NCBI GenBank assembly: GCA_038329555.1
Contig: JBBQNC010000242.1
Span: 1 to 5,819 of the forward strand
From: JALYUA01 sp038329555
GTDB lineage: Bacteria > Acidobacteriota > Thermoanaerobaculia > UBA5066 > Gp7-AA6
DNA length: 5,819 nt
Reading direction: 5' to 3'
Both the position numbers and the translations under genes were made by a program. Shown one piece after another: positions 1 to 5,819 of the stretch (position 1 is its first letter; every line of letters begins with the position of its first letter). The notes under the pieces were generated by a model that did not search any database, was not told the origin of the DNA, and worked only from the letters and a program-made list of their open reading frames with translations.

Positions 1-2
1 GG

Positions 3-1805
3 GCGGCCCGGCACCCGGATGGTCTCCACGACCTCGTTCTCGGGCTCGGAGATCTGACGGTCGAAGAGATCCGCCGGCGGTCCGATCCGCCGGAAGCCGT
101 GACGGAGTGGCTCGAGGCGCTTTCGCGGGATCGGCGGGCGATCCGCCTGGCGATCGCGGGCGACCACCGCTGGGCCGCCGCCGAGGATGCGGCTCGTTTT
201 CGCGATGCTCTCGGAGTCGTTCTGCCGCGGGGACTTCCCGAAGCCTTCCTCGAGCCGGTCGCGGACCCCCTGGGTGATCTCGTCTCCCGCTGGGCTCGGA
301 CCCACGGGCCGTTCCGCGCCGAGATCCTGGCCTCGCGGTTCGACCTTCCGATCGCGTCCGTCGCCGCCGCGCTCGAGAGGCTCGCCGCGGCGGGACGCGT
401 GGTCGAAGGCGACTTCCTTCCGGGCGGGCGGACGCGGGAGTGGTGCGACGCCGAGGTCCTCCGGTCTCTCAAACGCCGCTCCCTGGCGAAGCTGCGAAGC
501 GAGGTCGAGCCCGTGGAGCCGGCGGCGCTCGGGCGCTTCTTCGCGGAGTGGCAGAGCGTGCTGACGCCTCGCCCGGGCCTGGATGCCCTGCTCTCCGCCG
601 TCGAGCAGCTGCAGGGCTGTCCGATACCGGCGTCGGTTCTCGAGAGTGAAGTCCTCCCGGCCCGCGTCGCCGGCTACAAGCCCGCCGATCTCGACGTGCT
701 GTGCGCGGCCGGAGAGGTCATCTGGCGGGGACTCGAACCGCTCGGACCGTCGGACGGCCGCCTCGCTCTCTACCTGCCCGACCGCTACGACCTCCTCGCG
801 CCTCCCGCGAGCCCCGCGGAGGGAGATCTCGCCGCGCGAGTTCGGGAGATCCTCCGCAGTCGAGGCGCTCTCTTCTTCTCCGATCTCGCGAGGGAGACCG
901 GCGCGTTCGCGGGCGATCTGGTCCGCACGCTCTGGGACATGGTCTGGGCCGGCGAGCTGACGAACGACACGCTCGCTCCGCTTCGCTCCTTCCTGGCCGG
1001 AGGAAGCGCCGACGCGCGCCGGACGTTCCGCGGGCGCTCGTTCCGGACGCGGCGCACCGGCCCGAGGGGAAGCGAAGGGCGATGGTCGCTGCTGCGGCCC
1101 GCGGACGAAAAGGGCCGCCCGTCGGAAACGGAGCGACGCACGGCTCTCGCGGGGGCGCTTCTGGAGCGATACGGCGTCGTCACGCGCGAGGCCGTCCACG
1201 CCGAAGGCGTCGCCGGCGGCTTCTCCGCGGTCTACGAGGTCTACAAGGCGATGGAGGAAGCGGGACGCGTCCGGCGCGGCTACTTCGTCGCGGGGCTCGG
1301 CGCGACTCAGTTCGCGTTGCCCGGCGCCGACGATCGTCTCCGCGGCACGCGCGAGCCGTTGTCGCCTTCGCGCACGTGGACGCTCGCGGCGGCCGACCCG
1401 GCCAACCCGTGGGGCGCCGCGATCCCCTGGCCCGAAGGCCCCGAGGGCGCGCGGCCCCAGCGCGCCGCCGGCGCACGGGTGATCCTCCTCGAGGGCGACC
1501 TCCTGGCGGCGACGGGGCGCGGCGATCGCAGCCTCGTCACGTTTCTTCCGAAAGACGAGCCCGCCCGGACGGAGGGGGCTCGGGCTCTGGCGGCCGCCCT
1601 GGCCTCGCCCGTCGACGACGGGAGGCGCCGCGCGGTGCTCATCTCGCGGATCGACGGCGAGGATCCCGGCAGCTCGCCGACCGCGCCGTTTCTCGCGGCC
1701 GCGGGCTTCGTACGAGGCAGCCGCGGCTGGCTGAAGCGGGCGACTCCCGGCCGGCCCGCGCCGGCGCAGAGAGGGCTCTCCGACCGCGCGTCGCCCGATG
1801 CCTGA
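3..1805 (+). CDS. lhr: Lhr-family ATP-dependent helicase, C-terminal part (5' end outside window)
   Basis: The reading frame is open from the left edge and ends in TGA at 1803-1805. About 600 residues are visible, so this is the C-terminal portion of a protein that is usually around 1,500 residues. The two RecA helicase domains and their Walker motifs must lie upstream of the window. The visible part carries family landmarks in order: a winged-helix-like stretch with DPLGDLVSRWARTHGPF (about nt 264-314), GEVIWRGLEPLG (about 711-746), LWDMVWAGELTNDTLAPLR (about 930-986), a second winged-helix-like stretch with RYGVVTREAV and GGFSAVYEVYKAMEEAGRVRRGYF (about 1167-1286), FALPGA (about 1311-1328) and DPANPWG (about 1395-1415). 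Lhr proteins are 3'-5' DNA translocases/helicases linked to DNA repair. Their extended C-terminal region resembles AlkZ-type tandem winged-helix glycosylases, and uracil glycosylase activity has been reported for the E. coli CTD. A GTG at 93 is an internal codon, because the residues before it (GLGDLTVEEIRRR) also fit Lhr. The 3' end overlaps nei by 8 bp, so the two genes probably share one mRNA. Confidence 0.95.
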   Translation, partial: AARHPDGLHDLVLGLGDLTVEEIRRRSDPPEAVTEWLEALSRDRRAIRLAIAGDHRWAAAEDAARFRDALGVVLPRGLPEAFLEPVADPLGDLVSRWARTHGPFRAEILASRFDLPIASVAAALERLAAAGRVVEGDFLPGGRTREWCDAEVLRSLKRRSLAKLRSEVEPVEPAALGRFFAEWQSVLTPRPGLDALLSAVEQLQGCPIPASVLESEVLPARVAGYKPADLDVLCAAGEVIWRGLEPLGPSDGRLALYLPDRYDLLAPPASPAEGDLAARVREILRSRGALFFSDLARETGAFAGDLVRTLWDMVWAGELTNDTLAPLRSFLAGGSADARRTFRGRSFRTRRTGPRGSEGRWSLLRPADEKGRPSETERRTALAGALLERYGVVTREAVHAEGVAGGFSAVYEVYKAMEEAGRVRRGYFVAGLGATQFALPGADDRLRGTREPLSPSRTWTLAAADPANPWGAAIPWPEGPEGARPQRAAGARVILLEGDLLAATGRGDRSLVTFLPKDEPARTEGARALAAALASPVDDGRRRAVLISRIDGEDPGSSPTAPFLAAAGFVRGSRGWLKRATPGRPAPAQRGLSDRASPDA

Positions 1806-2604
1806 AGGCGACACGATCCTTCGCGCGGCGCGGACGCTCTCCCGCGCGCTCGAGGGCCGGCCCGTCCTCCGATTCCGATCCACCGCGGTCGCCGCCGATC
1901 TGACGGGGCGAGCGGTCGCGCGGGTCGAGGCCCGCGGCAAGCATCTGCTGATCCATTTCGACGACGGCCGCGTGCTGCACACGCACATGCGGATGTCGGG
2001 CTCCTGGCATATTTACCGTCCGGGGGAGCGCTGGAGGAAACCCGAGCGCTTCGCGCGCGCCGTGCTCGAGACGGACGCCTTCGTCGCCGTCTGCTTCAGC
2101 GCTCCGGTGGTCGAGCTTCTCTCGGCGGCCGAGCTCGCCCGCCATCCGTCGTTGGCGAGGCTGGGCCCGGACCTGCTGCGTCCCGAGTTCGATGTCGGGG
2201 TGGCGGCGTCCCGCCTGCGCGGTCGGGGAAGCTCGACGATCGGAGAGGCGCTCCTCGACCAGGGCTCGGTCGCCGGCATCGGGAACATCTACAAATCGGA
2301 GTCCCTGTTCGTCTGCCGCGTGAACCCGTTCCTTCCCGTGGAGCGGGTCCCGCCGGCGGATCTCGACCGCCTCCTGGCGGAGGCGAGGCGCCTCATGACG
2401 GCGAGCGTCGAGGGAACGGCACGCCGCACGCGGGGCGGCGTCGCCGGCCCGCGCTACTGGGTGTACCGGCGATCGGGGCGACCGTGCCTCGCGTGCGGCG
2501 AGACGATCCGGATGCGCCGGCAGGGCGACGCCGGCCGCTCGACGTACTGGTGTCCGGGATGCCAGGGAACGGCGCCGCCTGCCGGCGGCGAGGAGAGTTC
2601 CTAG
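1798..2604 (+). CDS. nei: Fpg/Nei-family DNA glycosylase/AP lyase (endonuclease VIII type)
   Basis: This complete protein of 268 residues is close to the usual length of the family (E. coli Nei is about 263). The start is fixed by chemistry. The protein begins MPEGDT, and after removal of Met the N-terminal Pro is the Schiff-base nucleophile, with Glu3 as the second catalytic residue. Other hallmarks are Lys48 in GKHLL, the void-filling loop region HMRMSG (63-68), the helix-two-turn-helix with DQGSVAGIGNIYKSE (154-168, Asn163), and a C-terminal zinc finger (Cys230, Cys233, Cys252, Cys255) carrying the phosphate-binding Arg247. The enzyme should excise oxidised bases, typically oxidised pyrimidines for Nei types, and nick the strand by beta/delta elimination. 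The MPEGDT start and the SGSWHIYRPGERW segment resemble actinobacterial Nei1/Nei2 proteins more than Fpg; substrate specificity cannot be read from the sequence. No good Shine-Dalgarno sequence sits at normal distance (a purine run at 1768-1774 is too far). The ATG overlaps the lhr stop (1798-1805), so translation is probably coupled. The gene ends TAG only 4 bp from the convergent kinase gene. Confidence 0.96.
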   Translation: MPEGDTILRAARTLSRALEGRPVLRFRSTAVAADLTGRAVARVEARGKHLLIHFDDGRVLHTHMRMSGSWHIYRPGERWRKPERFARAVLETDAFVAVCFSAPVVELLSAAELARHPSLARLGPDLLRPEFDVGVAASRLRGRGSSTIGEALLDQGSVAGIGNIYKSESLFVCRVNPFLPVERVPPADLDRLLAEARRLMTASVEGTARRTRGGVAGPRYWVYRRSGRPCLACGETIRMRRQGDAGRSTYWCPGCQGTAPPAGGEESS

Positions 2605-2608
2605 AAGG

Positions 2609-4246
2609 TCACTGGATCGCGACGGCGCGCGGAGGGGCGGTCGACGGGGCCGAGCTCTCCGCGGGCGGTTGCACGGAGGTCTCCCGCGTGCGGCGGGCGT
2701 TGGCCAGCCACCATCTCCGGGCTCGCTCGTCCGTCCAGGGCTGCTCGAGCGGCACCGCGGAGAGCAGCCGGGCGAGATCCTGCATCGTCTGCGGGCGGTT
2801 GGCCGCGTCCTTCTGAAGACACGACAGGATGATCTGCTCGAGGGCCGGCGGGATCCGGTTGTCGGTTCGCTGAGAGGGCGGCACCGGCGCCTTCTGGATG
2901 TGGTCCATGATGATCTGCATCGGCGGACGCCTGGGGTCGAACACGGTCTGACCCGTCAACAGCCAGTAGCCCACCGCCCCGAGCGCGTAGATGTCCGCGC
3001 GCCAGTCGAGATCCGGCGAGCCGAGGCCCATTTCCGGCGCCATGTAGCCCGGGGTCCCGGCGAGAACGCCCGCCAGGGTCAGCTGCCGGTCCTGACTGGC
3101 GGTCGTCGTGTTCTTGACGAGTCCGAAGTCGAGCAGCTTCACGAAGTCCCACTCGAGACCGTAGCGGCAGACGTAGATGTTCGCCGGCTTCACGTCGCGA
3201 TGGATGAGGCCTCCCTGATGCGCCTCGGCGAGGGACTGGCACGCCTGGATCAGGATGTAGACGGTCCGCTCCGCGGGTAGAGGGCCGAACTGCTCGACGA
3301 GCGTCTCGAGATCGAAGCCCTCGAGAAGCTCCATGACGTAATAGAAGGTGCCGTCCTCGGTCGTGCCGAAGTCGTAGATGTCCACGGTGTGCGGCGACTG
3401 GAGACCCGCCGCGGCCTGGACCTCGCGCTCGAAGCGCTTGATCGATTCGCGTCCGTCGCTTCCGGAGGAATCCGGGCGGATCAGCTTGATCGCCGCGGAT
3501 CGCGCGAGAAGCCGGTGGCTCGCCTTCCAGACTTCGCCCATCCCGCCGCTCCCGAGAAGCTCCTCGAGATGGTAGCTGCCCATCTCGTGCCCCTTTTCCG
3601 CTTCCACGTTCATCTGATAAACGATGCCGGAGACCACGATCGCGACCGTGGCGGAAACCACCGTGGGCAGGAACATCAGCCACTGCGCGCCTTGCGGGGG
3701 CGGCAGACCGGCGGCGATCTGGATCATGAGGCCGAGAGGATCCATCAACGCGGTCGCGATCGTCGCGAGGATCACCTTGCCGCGGGTCGCGGGAACGATC
3801 AGCGGATACGCGAGCACCCAGACGGCAACCGCCGACCAGCCTCGCGGCACCACGCCGTCGCGAAGCGCCACCGAGTGGAAGTCGATCGACAGGAAAAGTC
3901 CCATCAGCACCTCGTACGCGAGGGCGGCGTCGAGGAGAGCGGTCGGGCCGAGCATGCTGCGCCCGGCGATCCAGGCCATCGCGAGGGACACCGCGATCGC
4001 TCCTCCGACCCCCACGAGCCAGAGCGCGGAGGCGGCGGGGCCTGGCGGCAGGGACCCGAAGCTCCGGTCGATGAACGCGAAGACGGAAAGCGTGGCGGCC
4101 GCGATCAACGCCATGCGCGTGATTCGCCCGCCCGCCGCGGCGACGAGCTCGGCCGGGAGAACGGCGGAGGCCGGAGCGCCGCGCGACGACTCGCGTTCGG
4201 TCGGGCTCGACTTGCCCTCGCCTTTTTTCCAAATCCGGAAGCTCAT
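2609..4246 (-). CDS. Membrane eukaryotic-type Ser/Thr protein kinase with N-terminal six-helix membrane domain
   Basis: This is a complete 545-residue protein. Residues 1-44 are polar and basic, probably cytoplasmic. About six hydrophobic helices follow (roughly 42-60, 72-94, 102-122, 137-153, 157-178, 190-210), then a Hanks-type kinase domain (about 224-497). The kinase motifs look intact: glycine loop GSGGMGEV (232-239), ATP-anchoring Lys254 in AAIKLI, helix-C Glu274, HRDVKPAN (349-356, catalytic Asp351), DFG (373-375), activation loop rich in Thr (379-382, 390, 398), GTPGYMAPE (397-405), DIYALG (418-423) and the subdomain XI Arg484. It is an RD-type kinase, so activation-loop phosphorylation is a plausible control. 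The C-terminal tail contains WWLANARR and ends in a Ser/Pro/Ala-rich stretch. Both termini should be cytoplasmic. There is no PASTA or other extracytoplasmic sensor; the membrane domain itself, or short loops such as 122-136, would have to sense the signal. The start ATG is the first possible start after an in-frame TAA at 4265-4267, with no clear Shine-Dalgarno sequence. Substrate and stimulus are unknown. The gene converges on nei with a 4-bp gap. Confidence 0.95.
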   Translation of the reverse strand: MSFRIWKKGEGKSSPTERESSRGAPASAVLPAELVAAAGGRITRMALIAAATLSVFAFIDRSFGSLPPGPAASALWLVGVGGAIAVSLAMAWIAGRSMLGPTALLDAALAYEVLMGLFLSIDFHSVALRDGVVPRGWSAVAVWVLAYPLIVPATRGKVILATIATALMDPLGLMIQIAAGLPPPQGAQWLMFLPTVVSATVAIVVSGIVYQMNVEAEKGHEMGSYHLEELLGSGGMGEVWKASHRLLARSAAIKLIRPDSSGSDGRESIKRFEREVQAAAGLQSPHTVDIYDFGTTEDGTFYYVMELLEGFDLETLVEQFGPLPAERTVYILIQACQSLAEAHQGGLIHRDVKPANIYVCRYGLEWDFVKLLDFGLVKNTTTASQDRQLTLAGVLAGTPGYMAPEMGLGSPDLDWRADIYALGAVGYWLLTGQTVFDPRRPPMQIIMDHIQKAPVPPSQRTDNRIPPALEQIILSCLQKDAANRPQTMQDLARLLSAVPLEQPWTDERARRWWLANARRTRETSVQPPAESSAPSTAPPRAVAIQ

Positions 4247-4255
4247 GTTCGGGGA

Positions 4256-4297
4256 CGCACGATTTTATCCCTCAGGGATAGATACGCTTGTCGTGCG
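4256..4297 (-). promoter_or_regulatory. Nested inverted-repeat element just upstream of the kinase start
   Basis: Read on the - strand, the outer arms are CGCACGA (4297-4291) and TCGTGCG (4262-4256). Between them lies a perfect 15-bp palindrome, TATCCCTGAGGGATA (4280-4266; 7-bp arms, one central base). The element ends 9 nt before the kinase ATG. It could be a transcription-factor operator (inner palindrome) or a folded leader in the mRNA (outer stem enclosing the inner hairpin) that hides the start region. The TAAAAT at 4267-4262 on the - strand resembles a -10 box and overlaps both repeats, but I find no convincing -35 partner at 17 bp. This leaves the mode of action open. The repeats are seen directly; the regulatory role is inferred. 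Confidence 0.45.
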
Positions 4298-4330
4298 CGG
4301 ACGATTCCGAACGCGGCGCGTGAAGACACC

Positions 4331-4348
4331 TCATGCGGCGCCGGATGA
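4331..4348. repeat. 18-bp near-perfect palindrome in the intergenic region
   Basis: The + strand reads TCATGCGGCGCCGGATGA: two 9-base arms, complementary at eight of nine positions (the mismatch is 4335 against 4344). It lies 30-47 bases beyond the stop of the right-hand gene and about 85 bases upstream of the kinase start. As RNA from the - strand it could form a short GC-rich hairpin with a four-base loop, but no run of U follows, so an intrinsic terminator is not supported. It may be an operator, a weak 3'-end hairpin, or chance in GC-rich DNA. Confidence 0.35.
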
Positions 4349-4377
4349 AGAGTTCCCTCGGGCGGGATGCCGGCGGC

Positions 4378-5819
4378 TCAGGGCTTTGGAGGGTCGTCCT
4401 CCCGATCGGGCTCGTCCGCTCCCGGCGCGTCGATTGCGACAGTGATCTCGCGTCCGTAGAGATCCTCGACGTTCGAGAACGAGCCCGGCGAGGCGCGCCG
4501 GCGGCCATCCGCGCACCGCGCCCAGAGCAACCACTCCCCGCCCTCGGGAAGCGCGACCCGTGCAACGCCCTTCGGGTCGATGCGGGATTCGAGCAGGGTC
4601 GGAAGGCTGGTGGCCCCGATCGGGCCCGCGAGGATGAGAACGCCATCGACGCATCCTGACCCGTGAACGCGCGCGAGAAACTCTCCCGCGCCCGAAAGGA
4701 CGAGATCGCCCAGATCCGTGTTCGCCGGGCCGACCTCCGAGACGACGACGTCGCGGCGGGCCGTCCCGAGCGAAGACGCCCGGGCCTCCAGGAAAAACTT
4801 GCCGGGCGCGGGCGGCGAGATCTCGAAGCGTCCGGAGGCGTCGGACTCGGCGTCTGACTCCGGAGGAATCAGGAGCAGCTGGTCTCCCGCCCGCTCGTAC
4901 TGTTCGAGGGTCGGGAGAAAACGCAGATGCGCGGCCGCCTGCGGCACGCCGGCCTGGGACACGACGCGACCCGTGAAGCGCCACCTGGGCCGGATTGCAA
5001 TGTCGAGCGAGGCGGAGGAAGGCGACGACGGGACCGCTACGTCGGCACACCCGGCCCCCGCATGGCACGCGCGGATGAGCCGCGCCTGCGGGTCGAGCTC
5101 CGCGAACGACCACGCGCCCTGATCGTCCGCGAGAGTCTGGTCGAGAAAGATCGGTCCGGCGGCCGCCTCCGGCCTGCCACGGTGGCGGCGCGGCTCGAGC
5201 GCGAGAACGGACGCGCGCGGCAGGAGACGTCCCTCTCCATCCGTGACTCGTCCGCGCAGCGATCGCGCTTCCGTCAGAGCGATCCGAGCCTCCTCGCCGC
5301 AGCCGGCCGCGAGCACCTCGTCGAGAGCAATCGCGCCGGCCCGGCGCCCCAGGCGCACGGCGATCCGGGACTCGGGAACGAGCTTCCCGTGGAGGAAGAA
5401 AGAAGAGGGGGCCAGCCCGATCGGCACGAGAGGCGTTCGGTCGAGGGTCTGGCCTCCCGCGTTCCCGGGGCTTTCCAGAGTGAACGAAGCGGCCGCTGCG
5501 GCCGCCGCGGCGGCCGCCGGATCGGCCGGCGTGGCCGTCGCCCCTCCGGCGACGTCGAGCGAAACGGCCGCGCTCCAGCCGGCGCCGCCTTCGTCGAGGC
5601 GAATCGTCCCCGGACCGTCCGGCCGGACTCTCGCGAATCGCCGTTGCCCGGGCGAGCAGAGGAGCAGCACGCCCTCGAAGTGCGCGGGGACTCCCGGGCA
5701 TTGCCATCGCTCTCTCCGGTCGACTTCGCAGAGTGGGTCGGAGGGAGGACCGGGAAGCAATCGGAGAGATCCACCCGGGCCGATCGGCGTCGCCGTCCCC
5801 GCGAGCGTGCGCGCGGCGC
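4378..5819 (-). CDS. Probable exported protein with carboxypeptidase-regulatory-like domains, C-terminal part (5' end outside window)
   Basis: The frame is open from the right edge (5819) and ends in TGA at 4380-4378, giving about 479 visible residues. A TTG at 5760-5758 could be read as a start. The residues before it run on without a stop and look like the same domain, so the gene most likely begins outside the window. At least two segments look like carboxypeptidase-regulatory/CarboxypepD_reg beta-sandwich folds. The first is LRGRVTDGEGRLLPRASVLAL followed by ADDQGAWSFAEL (about nt 5254-5095). The second is FTGRVVSQAGVPQAAAHLRF followed by SDASGRFEISPPAPGKFFLEAR (about nt 4978-4774). Such domains commonly occur in secreted or outer-membrane proteins as structural or binding modules, with no catalytic residues of their own. 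Several Cys residues in close or comparable pairs would fit disulfides outside the cytoplasm. The C-terminal end is acidic and Pro-rich with no anchor or sorting motif. A run of ten Ala is encoded at 5517-5488. No specific function is recognised, and signal-peptide evidence would lie upstream. Confidence 0.8.
   Translation of the reverse strand, partial: AARTLAGTATPIGPGGSLRLLPGPPSDPLCEVDRRERWQCPGVPAHFEGVLLLCSPGQRRFARVRPDGPGTIRLDEGGAGWSAAVSLDVAGGATATPADPAAAAAAAAAASFTLESPGNAGGQTLDRTPLVPIGLAPSSFFLHGKLVPESRIAVRLGRRAGAIALDEVLAAGCGEEARIALTEARSLRGRVTDGEGRLLPRASVLALEPRRHRGRPEAAAGPIFLDQTLADDQGAWSFAELDPQARLIRACHAGAGCADVAVPSSPSSASLDIAIRPRWRFTGRVVSQAGVPQAAAHLRFLPTLEQYERAGDQLLLIPPESDAESDASGRFEISPPAPGKFFLEARASSLGTARRDVVVSEVGPANTDLGDLVLSGAGEFLARVHGSGCVDGVLILAGPIGATSLPTLLESRIDPKGVARVALPEGGEWLLWARCADGRRRASPGSFSNVEDLYGREITVAIDAPGADEPDREDDPPKP
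5488..5517 (-). repeat. Ten-alanine-codon tract inside the right-hand gene
   Basis: Ten consecutive Ala codons (mostly GCG and GCC, with one GCA and one GCT) follow a Pro and precede SFTLESP. The mixed codons make it a low-complexity GCN tract rather than a pure trinucleotide repeat. It probably encodes a flexible or helical linker between beta domains. It may vary in length between strains, though the mixed codons make slippage less likely. Confidence 0.7.

Noticed and set aside
701..1903. 400-residue + strand open frame across the end of lhr and start of nei
   Set aside because: It is extremely Arg-rich and out of frame with two clearly recognised genes. It shows no motif and crosses a gene boundary.
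2601..4232. 543-residue open frame on the - strand, one frame off the kinase
   Set aside because: Its translation is Arg-, Gly- and Asp-rich with no domain, and it covers the same strand as a kinase gene with every catalytic motif intact. It is a GC-driven shadow.
4262..4290. Sigma-70-like promoter for the kinase (TAAAAT as -10)
   Set aside because: The -10-like box is reasonable, but the hexamer 17 bp upstream (CAAGCG on the - strand) is a poor -35 match, so it is not listed as a separate promoter.
3389..4348. Long + strand open frames antisense to the kinase
   Set aside because: They are rich in Arg, His, Asp and Glu with no domain. They mirror the kinase coding sequence.
4300..4377. Intrinsic terminator for the right-hand gene
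   Set aside because: GC-rich hairpin potential exists at 4331-4348, but no T tract follows on the - strand.
4331..5707. 458-residue - strand open frame beside the carboxypeptidase-regulatory-like gene
   Set aside because: Its composition is low-complexity Arg/Gly/Ala, whereas the alternative frame gives recognisable beta-sandwich repeats with normal composition.
5758..5760. TTG as start of the right-hand gene
   Set aside because: The frame continues open to the window edge with plausible sequence (GTATPIGPGGSLR), no signal peptide follows the TTG, and no ribosome-binding site precedes it.

Overview
The window is very GC-rich with strong GC preference at third codon positions, so long spurious open frames appear opposite or beside every gene. 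Four protein-coding genes account for almost all of it: two on the + strand (left) and two on the - strand (right). No tRNA, rRNA, CRISPR array, insertion sequence or phage gene was seen. The GC content, a multi-pass membrane eukaryotic-type Ser/Thr kinase, and a protein rich in carboxypeptidase-regulatory-like folds would suit an Acidobacteriota-like or similar GC-rich soil or sediment bacterium. The lhr-nei pairing is also well known in actinobacteria. The taxonomic placement is inference only.

Left block (+ strand, 1-2604): the 3' part of an lhr-type helicase gene, with only the C-terminal region visible, overlaps by 8 bp the start of a complete nei-type DNA glycosylase gene. The overlap means the two are almost certainly co-transcribed and translationally coupled. 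Together they look like a small DNA-repair operon: a 3'-5' helicase/translocase with a glycosylase-associated C-terminal domain, plus a bifunctional Fpg/Nei base-excision enzyme.

Middle block (- strand, 2609-4246): a complete membrane Ser/Thr protein kinase with about six predicted transmembrane helices at the N terminus and the kinase domain at the C terminus. It converges on nei with a gap of only 4 bp. Its start is preceded by a compact nested inverted-repeat element (4256-4297), which is the most interesting non-coding signal in the window.

Right block (- strand, 4378 to the window end): the 3' part of a gene for a probably exported protein with carboxypeptidase-regulatory-like beta-sandwich domains. 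It is truncated by the right edge and reads in the same direction as the kinase, across a 131-bp intergenic region. That region also holds an 18-bp near-palindrome. I see no clearly new multi-gene system. The main points for follow-up are the kinase architecture, the structured element at its start, and the coupled lhr-nei pair.
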